This document shows positions 25,826 to 35,049 of a stretch of 64,000 nt of DNA, in pieces. The stretch lies in assembly GCA_015258095.1 (NCBI GenBank), contig JABZIV010000002.1:21961-85960 (forward strand), in the 5' to 3' direction. This DNA is from Lachnospiraceae bacterium. GTDB lineage: Bacteria; Bacillota; Clostridia; Lachnospirales; Lachnospiraceae. A model generated the notes under the pieces. The model saw only the letters and a program-made list of their open reading frames with translations. It did not search any database and was not told the DNA's origin. The position numbers and the translations under genes were made by a program. How positions within the stretch are numbered: the first letter of the stretch is position 1; each line of letters opens with the position of its first letter.

Positions 25826-26010
25826 AAGCTGCGAGATACCAAAGCCTTTCCTCGGCACTCGCTTTATTGATGTGAAAGCAGAGAAAAAATGCTTCCCTGC
25901 CCTTTCTTAAAAAAGCGGAGGAAAACATACTCTTACTTCCACGATGATAACGAAGGAGAGTGTAGCATAAAAGGAAAGAAGAAACAACCAAAGTACTGTG
26001 TAATGAGCAT

Positions 26011-26041
26011 GAAAAAAGTGCCTGCCGCATCGCAGGCACTT
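26011..26041 (-). terminator. Terminator of the DAACS symporter gene
   Basis: Perfect 10-bp stem AAGTGCCTGC / GCAGGCACTT with a 6-nt loop, followed on the minus strand by TTTTTTC. It lies 10 bp after the symporter stop codon. Confidence 0.93.
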
Positions 26042-26050
26042 TTCGCTATC

Positions 26051-27274
26051 TTACAGTACCGCTTCTATCTTTTCCGCCTTTATCCCGTGCTTTTCCGCAT
26101 ATCCCGTAAGAATCAGAGTCAATGCTCCGTCTCCGGTAACATTGCAAGCTGTACCGAAGGAATCTTGCAGGGCGAAAATCGTCAGCATCAATGCCGTTCC
26201 GCTCTCATCAAAGCCAAGAACGCCCGTAATTAAGCCCAGGGACGCCATAACCGTACCGCCCGGAACACCCGGCGCACCGATGGCAAACACGCCCAGTAAG
26301 AGGCAGAACAGAACCATTTTCTGAATGGGCGGGAACTCTCCGTAAAGCATCTTCGATACAGCCATAACGAAGAAGGTCTCTGTCATAACCGATCCGCAAA
26401 GATGAATATTCGCAAAGAGAGGAATACCAAAGTCCACCATATCATCCCGTAAAGTCGGAACGGACTTCTTTGCACACTCCAAAGCAACGGAAAGCGTTGC
26501 AGCGGAGGACATCGTCCCTACAGCAGTCATGTATGCAGGCGGATAATTCTTGATGATATTCCACGGATTCTTTCCGGAATAAGCCCCTGCAATACCATAA
26601 AGAAGAGCCATCCAAAGGTAGTGCCCTATCATAACAATCACAATAATAATCAGGAAAATGGGTAACTGCTTCGTAATAGTACCTTCATACGCCAGTGTAC
26701 AGAACGTCGTGCCGATCAGGATGGGAAGTACGGGAATGACGAACCGTGTCACAATGGAAAGAACCACCTGCTGGAACTCCTCGAGTACCCCCGTAATCAG
26801 CTTGGACCGATTCCATGCCGCTGCAAGACCAACCAGAATAGAGAAGAACAGAGCAGACATCACAGGCATAATCTGTGGAATCGTAAGCTCAAATACTACA
26901 CCGGGCAAGTCCTTCAGACCGTCGACATCCGGACTGATATTCAGGTGCGGTAAAATGCCGAACCCTGCCGCTGTCGCACAGAATGCCGCACCGATAGAGG
27001 AAACATACGCGAGAATCAATGCCACAATCAGCATTCTGGAGGCGCTGCTCCCCAGCCTCGTAATCGATGGTGCGATGAAGCCGATGATAATCAGCGGAAC
27101 ACAGAAACTGATAAACTGTCCCGCAATGAACTTTACCGTCACTACGATGTTTAACAGTGCCTTACCGATACCGCTTTGATCCATGTTGCTTAAAGCGAGA
27201 CCGCAAACGATGCCCAGAACAAGCGCCACTAAGAGCTTAAAGGGCAGGCTATGCAAAAAACCTTGCTTTTCCAT
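26051..27274 (-). CDS. Dicarboxylate/amino acid:cation symporter (DAACS, GltP/SstT-like)
   Basis: 407 aa, eight membrane helices with two re-entrant loops. Family motifs: GTMSSAATLSVALECAKK (first hairpin; classic SSSATLP), IGAPGVPGGTVMASLGL (second hairpin), and FALQDSFGTACNVTGDGALTL, which contains the substrate- and cation-contacting Asp and Asn. It imports small amino acids or dicarboxylates with Na+ or H+. It follows the CyuA-like gene by 80 bp on the same strand, which suggests a sulfur or hydroxy amino acid (Cys, Ser, Thr) as substrate. This is inference. Confidence 0.88.
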   Translation of the reverse strand: MEKQGFLHSLPFKLLVALVLGIVCGLALSNMDQSGIGKALLNIVVTVKFIAGQFISFCVPLIIIGFIAPSITRLGSSASRMLIVALILAYVSSIGAAFCATAAGFGILPHLNISPDVDGLKDLPGVVFELTIPQIMPVMSALFFSILVGLAAAWNRSKLITGVLEEFQQVVLSIVTRFVIPVLPILIGTTFCTLAYEGTITKQLPIFLIIIVIVMIGHYLWMALLYGIAGAYSGKNPWNIIKNYPPAYMTAVGTMSSAATLSVALECAKKSVPTLRDDMVDFGIPLFANIHLCGSVMTETFFVMAVSKMLYGEFPPIQKMVLFCLLLGVFAIGAPGVPGGTVMASLGLITGVLGFDESGTALMLTIFALQDSFGTACNVTGDGALTLILTGYAEKHGIKAEKIEAVL

Positions 27275-27354
27275 AAATCCTCCTCAAGATGATATAGTCA
27301 TACGTCCGAAACACCGGCGCATGAGATGAAGGATACGGCTCTTACCGAAAAATC

Positions 27355-28653
27355 TTACAGGCAGGAGTCCACATCCACTTGGTTCGTCATAACATTCAGA
27401 ATCTCCCGATCCGTAGAAAGCATCCCGACTTTTCCGATATAGCCGATATTCTTTATCGTATTCTCAATATCCTCTTCAATAATGCCTTCACCGCCCTTAA
27501 AGCCCTGATCCTTCATACTCATCGAATGAGCCAGAATCGCTGCATGAACGGAAGAGGCAATCTTTGCCGCACAGCTCGGCTTTGCTCCGTCACAAACAAT
27601 TCCGCCGACATTCCCGAGGGTGTTCGAAATCGTTCTTCCAATCTTCTGGTAATCTCCTCCACAAAGGTAGGTGATTCCCGCTCCCGCTCCGCAGGACGCG
27701 CTGACCGCACCGCAGAAGGCGGACAAAGCGCCAATATAGTGTTTGATATAAACGGAAACCAGATTGCTGACAATTAGAGCGCGATAGAGCTTCTCCTTCG
27801 AAACCTCCAGAGACTTCGCATACTCGACTACCGGCATACTGACCGTGATGCCCTGATTTCCCGAACCGGAATTGATTACAACGGGAAGCGGACATCCGCT
27901 CATACGGGCATCGGACCCTGCCGCCGCCCTTGCGCAGGCACAAGACTTCACATCATGCCCCCAGGTTTCCAAAATGGTTTTTCCCACGCTCGCTCCCCAG
28001 GCATTGTCCAAGCCTTCCTGGGAAATGGAAAGGTTGTAGTCAATCTGCCGCTGTAAAATCGCTTCTACACTCGATAAATCAACCGCCTCGGCATATTCCA
28101 GAATGCCCTTTAAGGACATCAGACTGCGGTCTCCTCCTGTAGAAACCAGATTCTGCTTGTCCTCTCCCCCTTCCTTATAGAGCACTTCTCCGTCTTTCTC
28201 CATCAGGACGATGTTCGTGTGCTGGTCCGCTATGTCCAAACGCACAGCATGATTCTCTCCGCGCATCTCCACACGAATATAGAGTTTCGGCACATTCTCT
28301 ACAAACTTCACGATGCAAAAGCCGCTATCCACCAGACTTCTGCACTTTTCCCGGTCTTCGTCGGTAACGGAGGTCAAGACTTCCAACTTCTTATCGGAAT
28401 CTCCCCCGATTGCGCCGAGAATGGCTGCAACCTGCATCCCCTTCTGTCCGCCGGAATTCGGTACCGTCACCGCCTTCACGTTCTTAATGATATTCCCCGA
28501 ACAGAACAAGTCGATATGCTTTACTTCCTCAGAAAGCAACTTCCGTGCGGATGCCGCTGCATAAGCAATGGCAATCGGCTCCGTACATCCCATCGCCGGA
28601 ACCAATTCATTCTCCAAAATCTCGGTATAATTCTTGATCAATTTCTCTTCCAT
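27355..28653 (-). CDS. L-cysteine desulfidase family protein (CyuA/UPF0597)
   Basis: 432 aa, full length for the family. Motifs: ELVPAMGCTEPIAIAYAAA near residue 17-35 (Cys 23 typical Fe-S ligand), CSGNIIKNVKAVTVPNSGG, SGSGNQGITVSMPV, and the Cys-rich ASCGAGAGITYLCGG and VGGIVCDGAKPSCA. Enzymes of this family (CdsB, CyuA) use a 4Fe-4S cluster to split L-cysteine into pyruvate, ammonia and sulfide anaerobically. Co-located with a DAACS importer and a GntR regulator, it forms a plausible cysteine uptake and detoxification set. A serine/threonine dehydratase-like activity is the alternative. Confidence 0.85.
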   Translation of the reverse strand: MEEKLIKNYTEILENELVPAMGCTEPIAIAYAAASARKLLSEEVKHIDLFCSGNIIKNVKAVTVPNSGGQKGMQVAAILGAIGGDSDKKLEVLTSVTDEDREKCRSLVDSGFCIVKFVENVPKLYIRVEMRGENHAVRLDIADQHTNIVLMEKDGEVLYKEGGEDKQNLVSTGGDRSLMSLKGILEYAEAVDLSSVEAILQRQIDYNLSISQEGLDNAWGASVGKTILETWGHDVKSCACARAAAGSDARMSGCPLPVVINSGSGNQGITVSMPVVEYAKSLEVSKEKLYRALIVSNLVSVYIKHYIGALSAFCGAVSASCGAGAGITYLCGGDYQKIGRTISNTLGNVGGIVCDGAKPSCAAKIASSVHAAILAHSMSMKDQGFKGGEGIIEEDIENTIKNIGYIGKVGMLSTDREILNVMTNQVDVDSCL

Positions 28654-28685
28654 ACACTTTCCCTCTTTTCCTGTTCCTATTTCTA

Positions 28686-28714
28686 ATCATATCAGTAGTG
28701 CGATTAATAGTCAC
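28686..28714 (-). promoter_or_regulatory. Promoter of the CyuA-like gene
   Basis: GTGACT (28709-28714), 17-bp spacer, TATGAT (28686-28691) on the minus strand, 33 bp before the start codon. CTAATC and GATTAA form an inverted repeat around the -10 side and could be an operator for the neighbouring GntR regulator. Confidence 0.5.
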
Positions 28715-28799
28715 TCGCCATTTTTCCCGAAAATATTCGTCTTGTTTTGTGCAAGTTGAAGAGACTTCAGGCAAGATAAAATCTTCCTCTAAAGAGAAA

Positions 28800-28839
28800 G
28801 GCAGCAACGGAGAATGCGAACCTTCTCTCCGTCACTGCC
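28800..28839 (-). terminator. Terminator of the GntR regulator gene
   Basis: GGCAG-CA-ACGGAGA pairs with TCTCCGT-CA-CTGCC; on the minus strand the stem is followed by TTTCTCTTT. It lies 55 bp after the regulator stop, separating it from the CyuA-like gene, which has its own promoter. Confidence 0.7.
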
Positions 28840-28894
28840 CTGTTCTGATTCTATGCCGTTTCTTTCTTTTTCTGATCTATTCCTCGTCCAAAAA

Positions 28895-29548
28895 CTACTT
28901 CGGAAAATGTAAATTATTCCGATACCCGCTATACTCTCCGAAATCTTTCAAGTCTTCTTCCAAAAAGCAAACCGCCTTCGGCACATCCCCTTCCCGAAGA
29001 GCGGAAACGATATCCACATGGTGCGCCGTATCCATCGAAAAAAGAATCTCCTTCTCTTTCTTCCAATAATACTGGGCATAAGCCCGTTTCAATCTCCCCA
29101 TACAGCTCTCCAGCTGCTCAATGATATAACTGTTATGGCAGACGGAAATGAGCCGCAGATGAAACTCCGTATTGTGCCGCCAATGGGTCATCGCATCCGT
29201 TTCATTTTCACTGCAATCCGCATTGATTTTCTCCAGATCCCGGAAGTCCTCCGCGCTCAAGTCCTTTCCGCACTCCAGAAGAACCCCTCTCTCCAGGATA
29301 AAACGGAAGGCGAGCATATCGTAGATATCATCCTTACTGTACCGTATCACTTCATAGCCGTAACGGGGGATATTCCTAAGGACTCCCTCTGCACAAAGTG
29401 CCATGAGTGCCTCTCGCACCGGCGATTTGCTGCACCGGTATTTCTCCACCAGGGCTTTTTCATTTAAAATATCCCCCGAAGTAATATTTCCCTGAAAGAT
29501 ATCTTCCAGGACGAAATGATATACCCGGTCTTTTAAACTTCTCTCCAT
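28895..29548 (-). CDS. GntR-family (FadR/FCD) transcriptional regulator
   Basis: 217 aa. N-terminal winged helix (GDILNEKALVEKYRCSKSPVREALMALCAEGVL) followed by an all-helical FCD ligand domain (DMLAFRFILERGVLLECG, HWRHNTEFHLRLISVCHN, HHVDIVSALREGD), with the metal-binding Asp/His pattern visible. It likely responds to an amino acid or organic acid and controls the adjacent CyuA-like gene and symporter. ATG 29548 is preferred (GGGGA upstream); a GTG five codons earlier lies too close to GGAAGA. Confidence 0.88.
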   Translation of the reverse strand: MERSLKDRVYHFVLEDIFQGNITSGDILNEKALVEKYRCSKSPVREALMALCAEGVLRNIPRYGYEVIRYSKDDIYDMLAFRFILERGVLLECGKDLSAEDFRDLEKINADCSENETDAMTHWRHNTEFHLRLISVCHNSYIIEQLESCMGRLKRAYAQYYWKKEKEILFSMDTAHHVDIVSALREGDVPKAVCFLEEDLKDFGEYSGYRNNLHFPK

Positions 29549-29694
29549 CGATAGTCCCCACACTCTTCCTATGCACTATAGTTTCCTACGATACCACAAA
29601 TGCCCTTACCCTGTACACCGTCTGTCTGATTCTTCTATTCCCTTAAATCGCTTTCCCTGTTATGCTATAGAAAAGCTTTGAAGGGAGTATACAA

Positions 29695-30201
29695 ATGAGA
29701 AACGACGGGCGCTACCTCTTTCGCAGTGCGGAAATAGAAGATATCCCCATTCTCAGTGCAATGGAGCGCATCTGTTTTCCGGAAAATGAAGCCAATAGCT
29801 ATGAGGAAATTGCTGAACGCGTAAAAGCCGCTCCGGAAGACTTTCTGCTTGCCTTTGACCAGGTCAATCGAAAAATAGCCGGTTTTCTGAGCGGTATTCA
29901 CTCCGGTGATACCGTCTTTCGGGATGCGTTTTTCACCGATGCTTCTCTTCACGAAAAGGGGGCAAAGCACTGCTTTTTGCTCAGTCTGGAAATCCTTCCC
30001 GAATACCGCGGAAAGGGCATTGCCTCCGCCATCATGGAACGCTACCAGAAAAGGGAGAAAGAGCGGAAGACGGAAACCATTCATCTCACCTGTCACATCC
30101 CTCTTGTATCGTTTTATGAGGAACTCGGTTTTCAGCACATCGGACCTTCTCCTTCCGTATGGGGCGGTGTTTCCTGGGAAGATATGATCTATACCCTCTA
30201 A
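29695..30201 (+). CDS. GNAT N-acetyltransferase
   Basis: 168 aa. GNAT fold with the acetyl-CoA loop in SLEILPEYRGKGIASAIMER (about 97-116) and the C-terminal VSFYEELGFQHIGPSPSVWGG. The middle insert (AFFTDASLHEKGAKHCF) is like AANAT-type acetyltransferases. The acceptor is unknown. GAAGGGAG precedes the ATG; a TATAGA -10 lies 30 bp upstream. It is a single gene, convergent with pcrA 8 bp away. Confidence 0.82.
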   Translation: MRNDGRYLFRSAEIEDIPILSAMERICFPENEANSYEEIAERVKAAPEDFLLAFDQVNRKIAGFLSGIHSGDTVFRDAFFTDASLHEKGAKHCFLLSLEILPEYRGKGIASAIMERYQKREKERKTETIHLTCHIPLVSFYEELGFQHIGPSPSVWGGVSWEDMIYTL

Positions 30202-30209
30202 ATAGATTT

Positions 30210-32405
30210 TTAAAGCATTTTCAGCTTTGCAAAGCCTGCCATCATCTTCTTCTGCCCCGCTGTATCAAAGAGTACCGTCACAAGGTAATCTTTCGTGTCC
30301 TCTTCCACGGAGACTACCGTGCCCTCTCCGAACTTGATATGCGACACGCGGTCTCCTGCGCTATATGCCGGTTTCTCTTTTTCCGCCTTTTTAAATCCCT
30401 TTTGCAACAATCCGTACGATTTTAAGCCCTCAAGACTGCCGTACGATGCTCTGCTCATTTTCTCCTGAAAAAGTGCTTCCTCCGAAGGCTTTGCCCTATA
30501 CAGAAGCTTCTTTTCCACAAGTGCATCCGGCAAATTCTCAAAGAAGCGACTGATTTTAAAATATTGCGTCTGCCCGTTAACCATACGGCTCCGTGCGGAG
30601 CTCAAATAGAGTTCCTCTTCCGCGCGGGTGATGCCGACATAGCAAAGTCTTCGCTCCTCCTCCATTTCCTGCTCATTTCCTATGCTGAGCGCACCGGGGA
30701 AAAGCCCGTCACTCAGTCCTACGAGAAACACGATGGGAAACTCCAGTCCCTTCGCCCCGTGAATGGTCATCAGGGTGATTTTATCCTCCGTGAGGTCGCT
30801 TCGATCCAAGTCGGAAAGAAGAGAAACTTCCTCCAGAAAAGCGGCAAGCGTCGCCTGCTCCCCATTTTCCAAAAGGAAGCCGGAAAGTTTCCCGGAAAGC
30901 TCGGAAAGATTCTCCATACGGCTTTCCGCCTCAATTTCTCCCTCGCTTTTTAAGTCTTCTTCATATCCCGTATCCTTCAGAATGTGTTCCATAAGTTCCT
31001 GAAGCGGCAGTTCTTTCCATCCCTCCACCATATTCATGAACCGCGTCACTTCAGAAAGCGCCTTCCCGGACAATCCTGCCGCACTCGCAAACGGCAGCGA
31101 CTCCATAAGAGAAAACCCTATACTGCTGCCGTACTGCGCAAGCTTCTCTACGCTCGCTTCCCCTATACCGCGCTTCGGTACATTAATCACTCTGCGGAAT
31201 GCCACATCGTCCTTCGTGTTGACCACCAGTTTCATGAAGGCAAGCATATCCTTGATTTCTTTCCGCTGATAGAAATTCACTCCGCCTACAATCTGATAGG
31301 GAATGTTCCAGGTGATGCACTGCTCCTCAAACAAACGGGACTGTGCATTCGTTCGATACAGAATCGCAAAACGTTTGTAGGGAAGTCCCTCTCTCCGAAC
31401 CTTTCTGATTACATCGCGCGCTTCTTCTTCTGCACTTTCATACTCCTCAAAGACAACCTTCTTTCCCTCTTTTTTCTCCGTCCAGAGCGTTTTTCTCTTA
31501 CGGTGCGGATTCTCGGCAATGACGGCATTTGCAAGGTTCAAAATCGGTGCAGTCGAACGATAGTTCTGCTCCAGTTTCACGGTAGCGCAGGTCGGAAAAT
31601 GGGATTCAAAAGAAAGAATATTTTCAAGATTCGCCCCGCGGAAGCGATAAATGCTTTGGTCATCATCTCCCACCACACAGATATTCCTGTATTTTTCCGC
31701 TAAGGCGTCAATCAGGCGGAACTGCACATCATTTGTATCCTGATACTCATCCACTAAAATATAGCGGAAGCGCTCCTGATAGCGCGCGAGTACTTCCGGA
31801 AATTTTTCAAACAACTCCAGGGTTTTCAGTAGCAAATCATCGAAATCCAGCGCATTGTTCTTCTTCATCTTTTCTTCATAAAGACAGAAACAGTCGTAGA
31901 TTAACTTACTGATGTAATCCCCGTCACTCTCCTCCCGAAATGCCTCGGCATCTCCGCCTCTGTTTTTCGTTTCCGAAATCTTCTGCAAAACCGCTCTTTC
32001 CCGAAGTGTTTTTCCGTCGATTTTGCGTTCTTTCAGAATCTGGCGCATCAGTGTTCGCTGATCGTCCGTATCATAGATGGAAAAATCCGTGCCATATCCA
32101 AGCAAAGCAATGTTGCTTCTCAGGATCCGTAGACACATACTGTGAAAGGTGGAGACCCACACACCTCTTCCTTCCTCCGGAAGGAGCCTTTCTACTCTCT
32201 CCTGCATCTCTTTTGCCGCTTTGTTGGTAAAGGTGATGGCAAGAATGTGAGAGGGGAAAACGCCCTTCTCCTCTATCAAATAAGCAATCCGATGCGTAAG
32301 CACTCTGGTCTTTCCGGATCCCGCACCGGCAAGTACCAAAAGCGGTCCCTCCGTGTTTCGTACCGCTTCCACCTGTTCTTTATTTAAAATAGAATTGAGA
32401 TCCAT
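30210..32405 (-). CDS. pcrA: ATP-dependent DNA helicase PcrA/UvrD
   Basis: 731 aa. SF1A helicase motifs in order: LNKEQVEAV (Q motif), AGAGSGKTRVLTHRIAYLI (Walker A), TFTNKAAKEMQERV (Ia), VDEYQDTNDVQ (II), VGDDDQSIYRFRGA (III), EQNYRST (IV), TLMTIHGAKGLEFPIVFLVG (V), EEERRLCYVGITRAEEELYL (VI). The C-terminus carries a Tudor-like tail (GDRVSHIKFGEGTVVSV) that in PcrA binds RNA polymerase. It acts in repair, replication fork clearance and transcription conflicts. ATG 32405 has AAAGGGG upstream; the 16-residue extension of the longer frame is rejected. Confidence 0.95.
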   Translation of the reverse strand: MDLNSILNKEQVEAVRNTEGPLLVLAGAGSGKTRVLTHRIAYLIEEKGVFPSHILAITFTNKAAKEMQERVERLLPEEGRGVWVSTFHSMCLRILRSNIALLGYGTDFSIYDTDDQRTLMRQILKERKIDGKTLRERAVLQKISETKNRGGDAEAFREESDGDYISKLIYDCFCLYEEKMKKNNALDFDDLLLKTLELFEKFPEVLARYQERFRYILVDEYQDTNDVQFRLIDALAEKYRNICVVGDDDQSIYRFRGANLENILSFESHFPTCATVKLEQNYRSTAPILNLANAVIAENPHRKRKTLWTEKKEGKKVVFEEYESAEEEARDVIRKVRREGLPYKRFAILYRTNAQSRLFEEQCITWNIPYQIVGGVNFYQRKEIKDMLAFMKLVVNTKDDVAFRRVINVPKRGIGEASVEKLAQYGSSIGFSLMESLPFASAAGLSGKALSEVTRFMNMVEGWKELPLQELMEHILKDTGYEEDLKSEGEIEAESRMENLSELSGKLSGFLLENGEQATLAAFLEEVSLLSDLDRSDLTEDKITLMTIHGAKGLEFPIVFLVGLSDGLFPGALSIGNEQEMEEERRLCYVGITRAEEELYLSSARSRMVNGQTQYFKISRFFENLPDALVEKKLLYRAKPSEEALFQEKMSRASYGSLEGLKSYGLLQKGFKKAEKEKPAYSAGDRVSHIKFGEGTVVSVEEDTKDYLVTVLFDTAGQKKMMAGFAKLKML

Positions 32406-32512
32406 GGCTTCCCCTTTTTCCTTCCCTCTGCGCTTTTCAAAACAGAATAACATAAATCCCGGCGCTTTGCCATTCCGCCGAAACCCCGGCGATATTTCTT
32501 CCTCTTCTCCCC

Positions 32513-32540
32513 TTGTGAAGAATTTCCACTATGCTATACT
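32513..32540 (+). promoter_or_regulatory. Promoter predicted to give a leaderless DUF1836 mRNA
   Basis: TTGTGA (32513-32518), 16-bp spacer, TATACT (32535-32540). The start codon ATG begins at 32547, exactly seven bases after the -10 box, and no Shine-Dalgarno is visible, so the transcript may begin at or within a base or two of the AUG. Confidence 0.6.
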
Positions 32541-32546
32541 TTCTGC

Positions 32547-33176
32547 ATGGACGACAAATTACTAAAAGAATTAATTTCCTATCTGGAGAATCTACATCAT
32601 GTGCACGGGAGTGACCTGCCCTCTTTAGAGCTCTACATGGACCAGGTAACCGGCTTCATGGAAGAGCACCTCTCTTCTATGCGAAGATACGAAGAAGACA
32701 AGGCACTCACGAAGACCATGATTAATAACTATGCCAAAAATCATATTCTTCCGCCACCGGTGAGAAAACGCTACAACAAGAACCACATGTTGATTTTACT
32801 CTTTATTTACTACTATAAGAGTATGCTGAGTCTCTCCGATATTGAAATCATCCTCCATCCTCTAAATGAAAATTATTTCTACAACAAAACAGAGCCTAAG
32901 CTCAAAGATATCTATGAAGAGGTCTTCTCCTTTGCGAATGTAGAGATGCAAAATGTCATAGAGGACGTGAAGGAAAGTTTTCAAAAAGCACAGACTTCCT
33001 TCTCCGAAAAAGACCCGCACTTTGAGACACTTTCTATAGAAGAACGCGAGGATCTGCAACAATTCTGCTTCTTCAGTCTTCTGGCGTTTGAAGTATACTT
33101 AAAGAAGCAGCTTCTGGAAAAAATGGTCGATGCCATGGCGGAGAAGCAAAATAAAAAGGAGAAAAAGAGAAAATAA
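32547..33176 (+). CDS. DUF1836 domain protein
   Basis: 209 aa. The DUF1836 region covers residues about 1-150: DQVTGFMEEHLSSM, ALTKTMINNYAKNHILPPPV, KRYNKNHMLILLFIYYYKSML, SLSDIEIILHP. The N-terminal half resembles MerR-like helix-turn-helix proteins and the family is largely limited to Firmicutes; function unknown. The C-terminus is helical and ends in a Lys-rich tail. It is followed after one base by the DUF4250 gene and then dtd. It appears leaderless (see promoter entry). Confidence 0.85.
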   Translation: MDDKLLKELISYLENLHHVHGSDLPSLELYMDQVTGFMEEHLSSMRRYEEDKALTKTMINNYAKNHILPPPVRKRYNKNHMLILLFIYYYKSMLSLSDIEIILHPLNENYFYNKTEPKLKDIYEEVFSFANVEMQNVIEDVKESFQKAQTSFSEKDPHFETLSIEEREDLQQFCFFSLLAFEVYLKKQLLEKMVDAMAEKQNKKEKKRK

Positions 33177-33177
33177 A

Positions 33178-33354
33178 ATGACAATCCCAAAAGACCCTAT
33201 GATTCTGCTCAGCTTTCTGAACATGAAATTACGGGATGAATATCCCGGTCTGGAAGAACTCTGTAAAGTAGAGGATATCAATCAGAAGACCATCGAAGAA
33301 GAACTCGCAAAATATGATTTCCATTATGATACAGTGCAGAAGCAATTTAAGTAG
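33178..33354 (+). CDS. DUF4250 small protein
   Basis: 58 aa. Family pattern is clear: MTIPKDPMILLSFLNMKLRD at the start, EELCKVEDINQKTIEEELA, and the terminal aromatic YDFHYDTVQKQF. Function unknown; commonly found in Clostridia. The ATG at 33178 is one base after the DUF1836 stop, so translation is coupled; AAGGAGAAAAAG lies in the end of the upstream gene. The longer frame overlapping DUF1836 is rejected. Confidence 0.88.
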   Translation: MTIPKDPMILLSFLNMKLRDEYPGLEELCKVEDINQKTIEEELAKYDFHYDTVQKQFK

Positions 33355-33388
33355 AATCCATTCCATAAAGTAAAAACAGGAGAAGCCT

Positions 33389-33835
33389 ATGCGTTGTTTA
33401 GTACAAAGAGTTCTTTCCGCCTCCGTTTCCGTTTCCGGTGAGACCCTCGGCAGTGTGGAAAAAGGATATATGATTTTACTGGGTGTGAAAAACACCGATT
33501 CCGAGACGGTTGCAGACAAGATGGTGAAAAAAGTGTTGGATGCCCGCCTCTTTGAAGATGAGAACGGAAAGACCAACCTTTCTATACGGGACATTTCCGG
33601 AAGTATTCTGCTCGTAAGCCAGTTTACGCTTTATGCCAACACCAAAAGAGGCAACCGTCCAAGCTTCATTGATGCAGGCGACCCTGCCCACGCAGAAAAA
33701 CTCTACGAGTATTTCATGCAGAGAATCAGAGAAGAAGGCATTCCTCTGCAACATGGAAAATTCGGTGCCGATATGCAGGTTCAGCTTATCAACGACGGAC
33801 CGTTCACGATTCTGTATGATAGCGACACGCTGTAA
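33389..33835 (+). CDS. dtd: D-aminoacyl-tRNA deacylase
   Basis: 148 aa, full length. Active-site motifs SQFTLYANTKRGNRPSF (residues about 77-93) and the cross-subunit Gly-cisPro motif in INDGPFTILYD near the C-terminus. It hydrolyses D-amino acids (and glycine) wrongly attached to tRNAs. It lies 34 bp after DUF4250 with AGGAG upstream and is ended by a strong terminator. Confidence 0.96.
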   Translation: MRCLVQRVLSASVSVSGETLGSVEKGYMILLGVKNTDSETVADKMVKKVLDARLFEDENGKTNLSIRDISGSILLVSQFTLYANTKRGNRPSFIDAGDPAHAEKLYEYFMQRIREEGIPLQHGKFGADMQVQLINDGPFTILYDSDTL

Positions 33836-33841
33836 AGAAAG

Positions 33842-33895
33842 AACAGGTCTATAGCGGAAGGAATTCTCAAGTCCTTCGCTATAGACCTGTTTTTA
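33842..33895 (+). terminator. Long-stem terminator after dtd
   Basis: A stem of about 20 bp with one mismatch (AACAGGTCTATAGCG... and ...CGCTATAGACCTGTT) around a 9-nt loop, followed by TTTTT. It starts 7 bp after the dtd stop. Confidence 0.92.
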
Positions 33896-33965
33896 TTCTT
33901 AGTATTTTCCGGCACAGATAGTATTATTCCGGCACAGAGCTTCTGTCTCTATGCTGACTTTTCTC

Positions 33966-34823
33966 CTACTGCACCGCTTTAATGCTCTCTGCAAGAGAGA
34001 CTCTTGCCTTCAGAGAAGTGCTGTAGCTTACTTCAACGGTCTTTCCCTTATTCGCCTCTACTTCTTTCGTCAGGGCATCATTGCCGTCCGTTGTAAAGCG
34101 GAAACTGTGCTGATCGTCTCCTTTCAGCGTGAACACTTCTCCGTCAATCTTCTCGATGGTTCCCTTTACCCGTAAAGTATCCGCACTTTCATCATCCATA
34201 CTGTCTTCCGTAATCATATAGAAAGCCAACGGATTATTGTGCAGATCGCCAAGATAGTACACACTGACTTCCGATCCGACTTTCAATCCTCCTTTTGTCA
34301 GGTCAATTTCAAAACTCGGTCTCTGGAAGGTAATCGTATCGCCGTACTTCTTGCCTTCTGTATTTTCCCCTTCCAGTGCCGCCTCGCGGAAGTCCGGAAT
34401 CTCTTTTACGGAAATGCTGCTGTCATTTACAGCGGTAATCTCGCCATAGAAGTTTTGTTCATCGTTAAACTCTTCGGTAGTGAACTCATAGGGTACAGAT
34501 ACCGTAACGCCCTTGATTGCCATACCATCCTGCGGTTCCGTCCCTTCATAGCTGATCTCCACTTCGTCTCCGGGCTTCAACTCCCAGTTTTTATCCAGCT
34601 TTGCCCCTTTGACATCAAAGTTCATCACCTTGCCTTCACCGGTTTCCACTGTCAACTTATTGTTCTCGAGCTTCTGCACCGTTGCGCTCAAACTGTTCTC
34701 TGACAAGGCTTCCGAACTGGGTTCCGTCTGCGCGGCCTGGCTTCCTTTTGTATCCGCTTTCTTACCACAAGCAACGGAAAACAACATCAGGCTCGCTAAA
34801 ACCATCCATAATGCTTTCTTCAT
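33966..34823 (-). CDS. Secreted lipoprotein with repeated beta domains
   Basis: 285 aa. Lipoprotein signal MKKALWMVLASLMLFSVAC with lipobox Cys 19, then a low-complexity Ser/Glu linker. Three similar beta-rich units follow, each reading like x-G-x-I-x-K-I-x-x-x-x-F-T-L (SATVQKLENNKLTVETGEG, YGEITAVNDSSISVKEI, KGTIEKIDGEVFTLKGDDQ), resembling OB-like secreted repeat proteins. It is anchored to the outer face of the membrane; function unknown. ATG 34823 has GGAGGAG upstream; the longer frame is rejected because it buries the signal peptide. Confidence 0.8.
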   Translation of the reverse strand: MKKALWMVLASLMLFSVACGKKADTKGSQAAQTEPSSEALSENSLSATVQKLENNKLTVETGEGKVMNFDVKGAKLDKNWELKPGDEVEISYEGTEPQDGMAIKGVTVSVPYEFTTEEFNDEQNFYGEITAVNDSSISVKEIPDFREAALEGENTEGKKYGDTITFQRPSFEIDLTKGGLKVGSEVSVYYLGDLHNNPLAFYMITEDSMDDESADTLRVKGTIEKIDGEVFTLKGDDQHSFRFTTDGNDALTKEVEANKGKTVEVSYSTSLKARVSLAESIKAVQ

Positions 34824-35049
34824 AAAGTACTCCTCCCATGGTGCCGGTGCACCTTTCTCCCTAAGCGCAACACTGCGCATTTTTATCTTCTGTAGAAAAG
34901 GAAACTCCTCTACGGTACCGAAGTATCCTAGCATGAACTCTATAAAAAGATTTTGCCTTTTTCTGTATTATTTCTTAAAGAATAGCATATATTTTGCGTA
35001 TTCCTAACCCCTCTTCTCCATTTTCACAGAAGCCAAGTTCTTAAACTGT

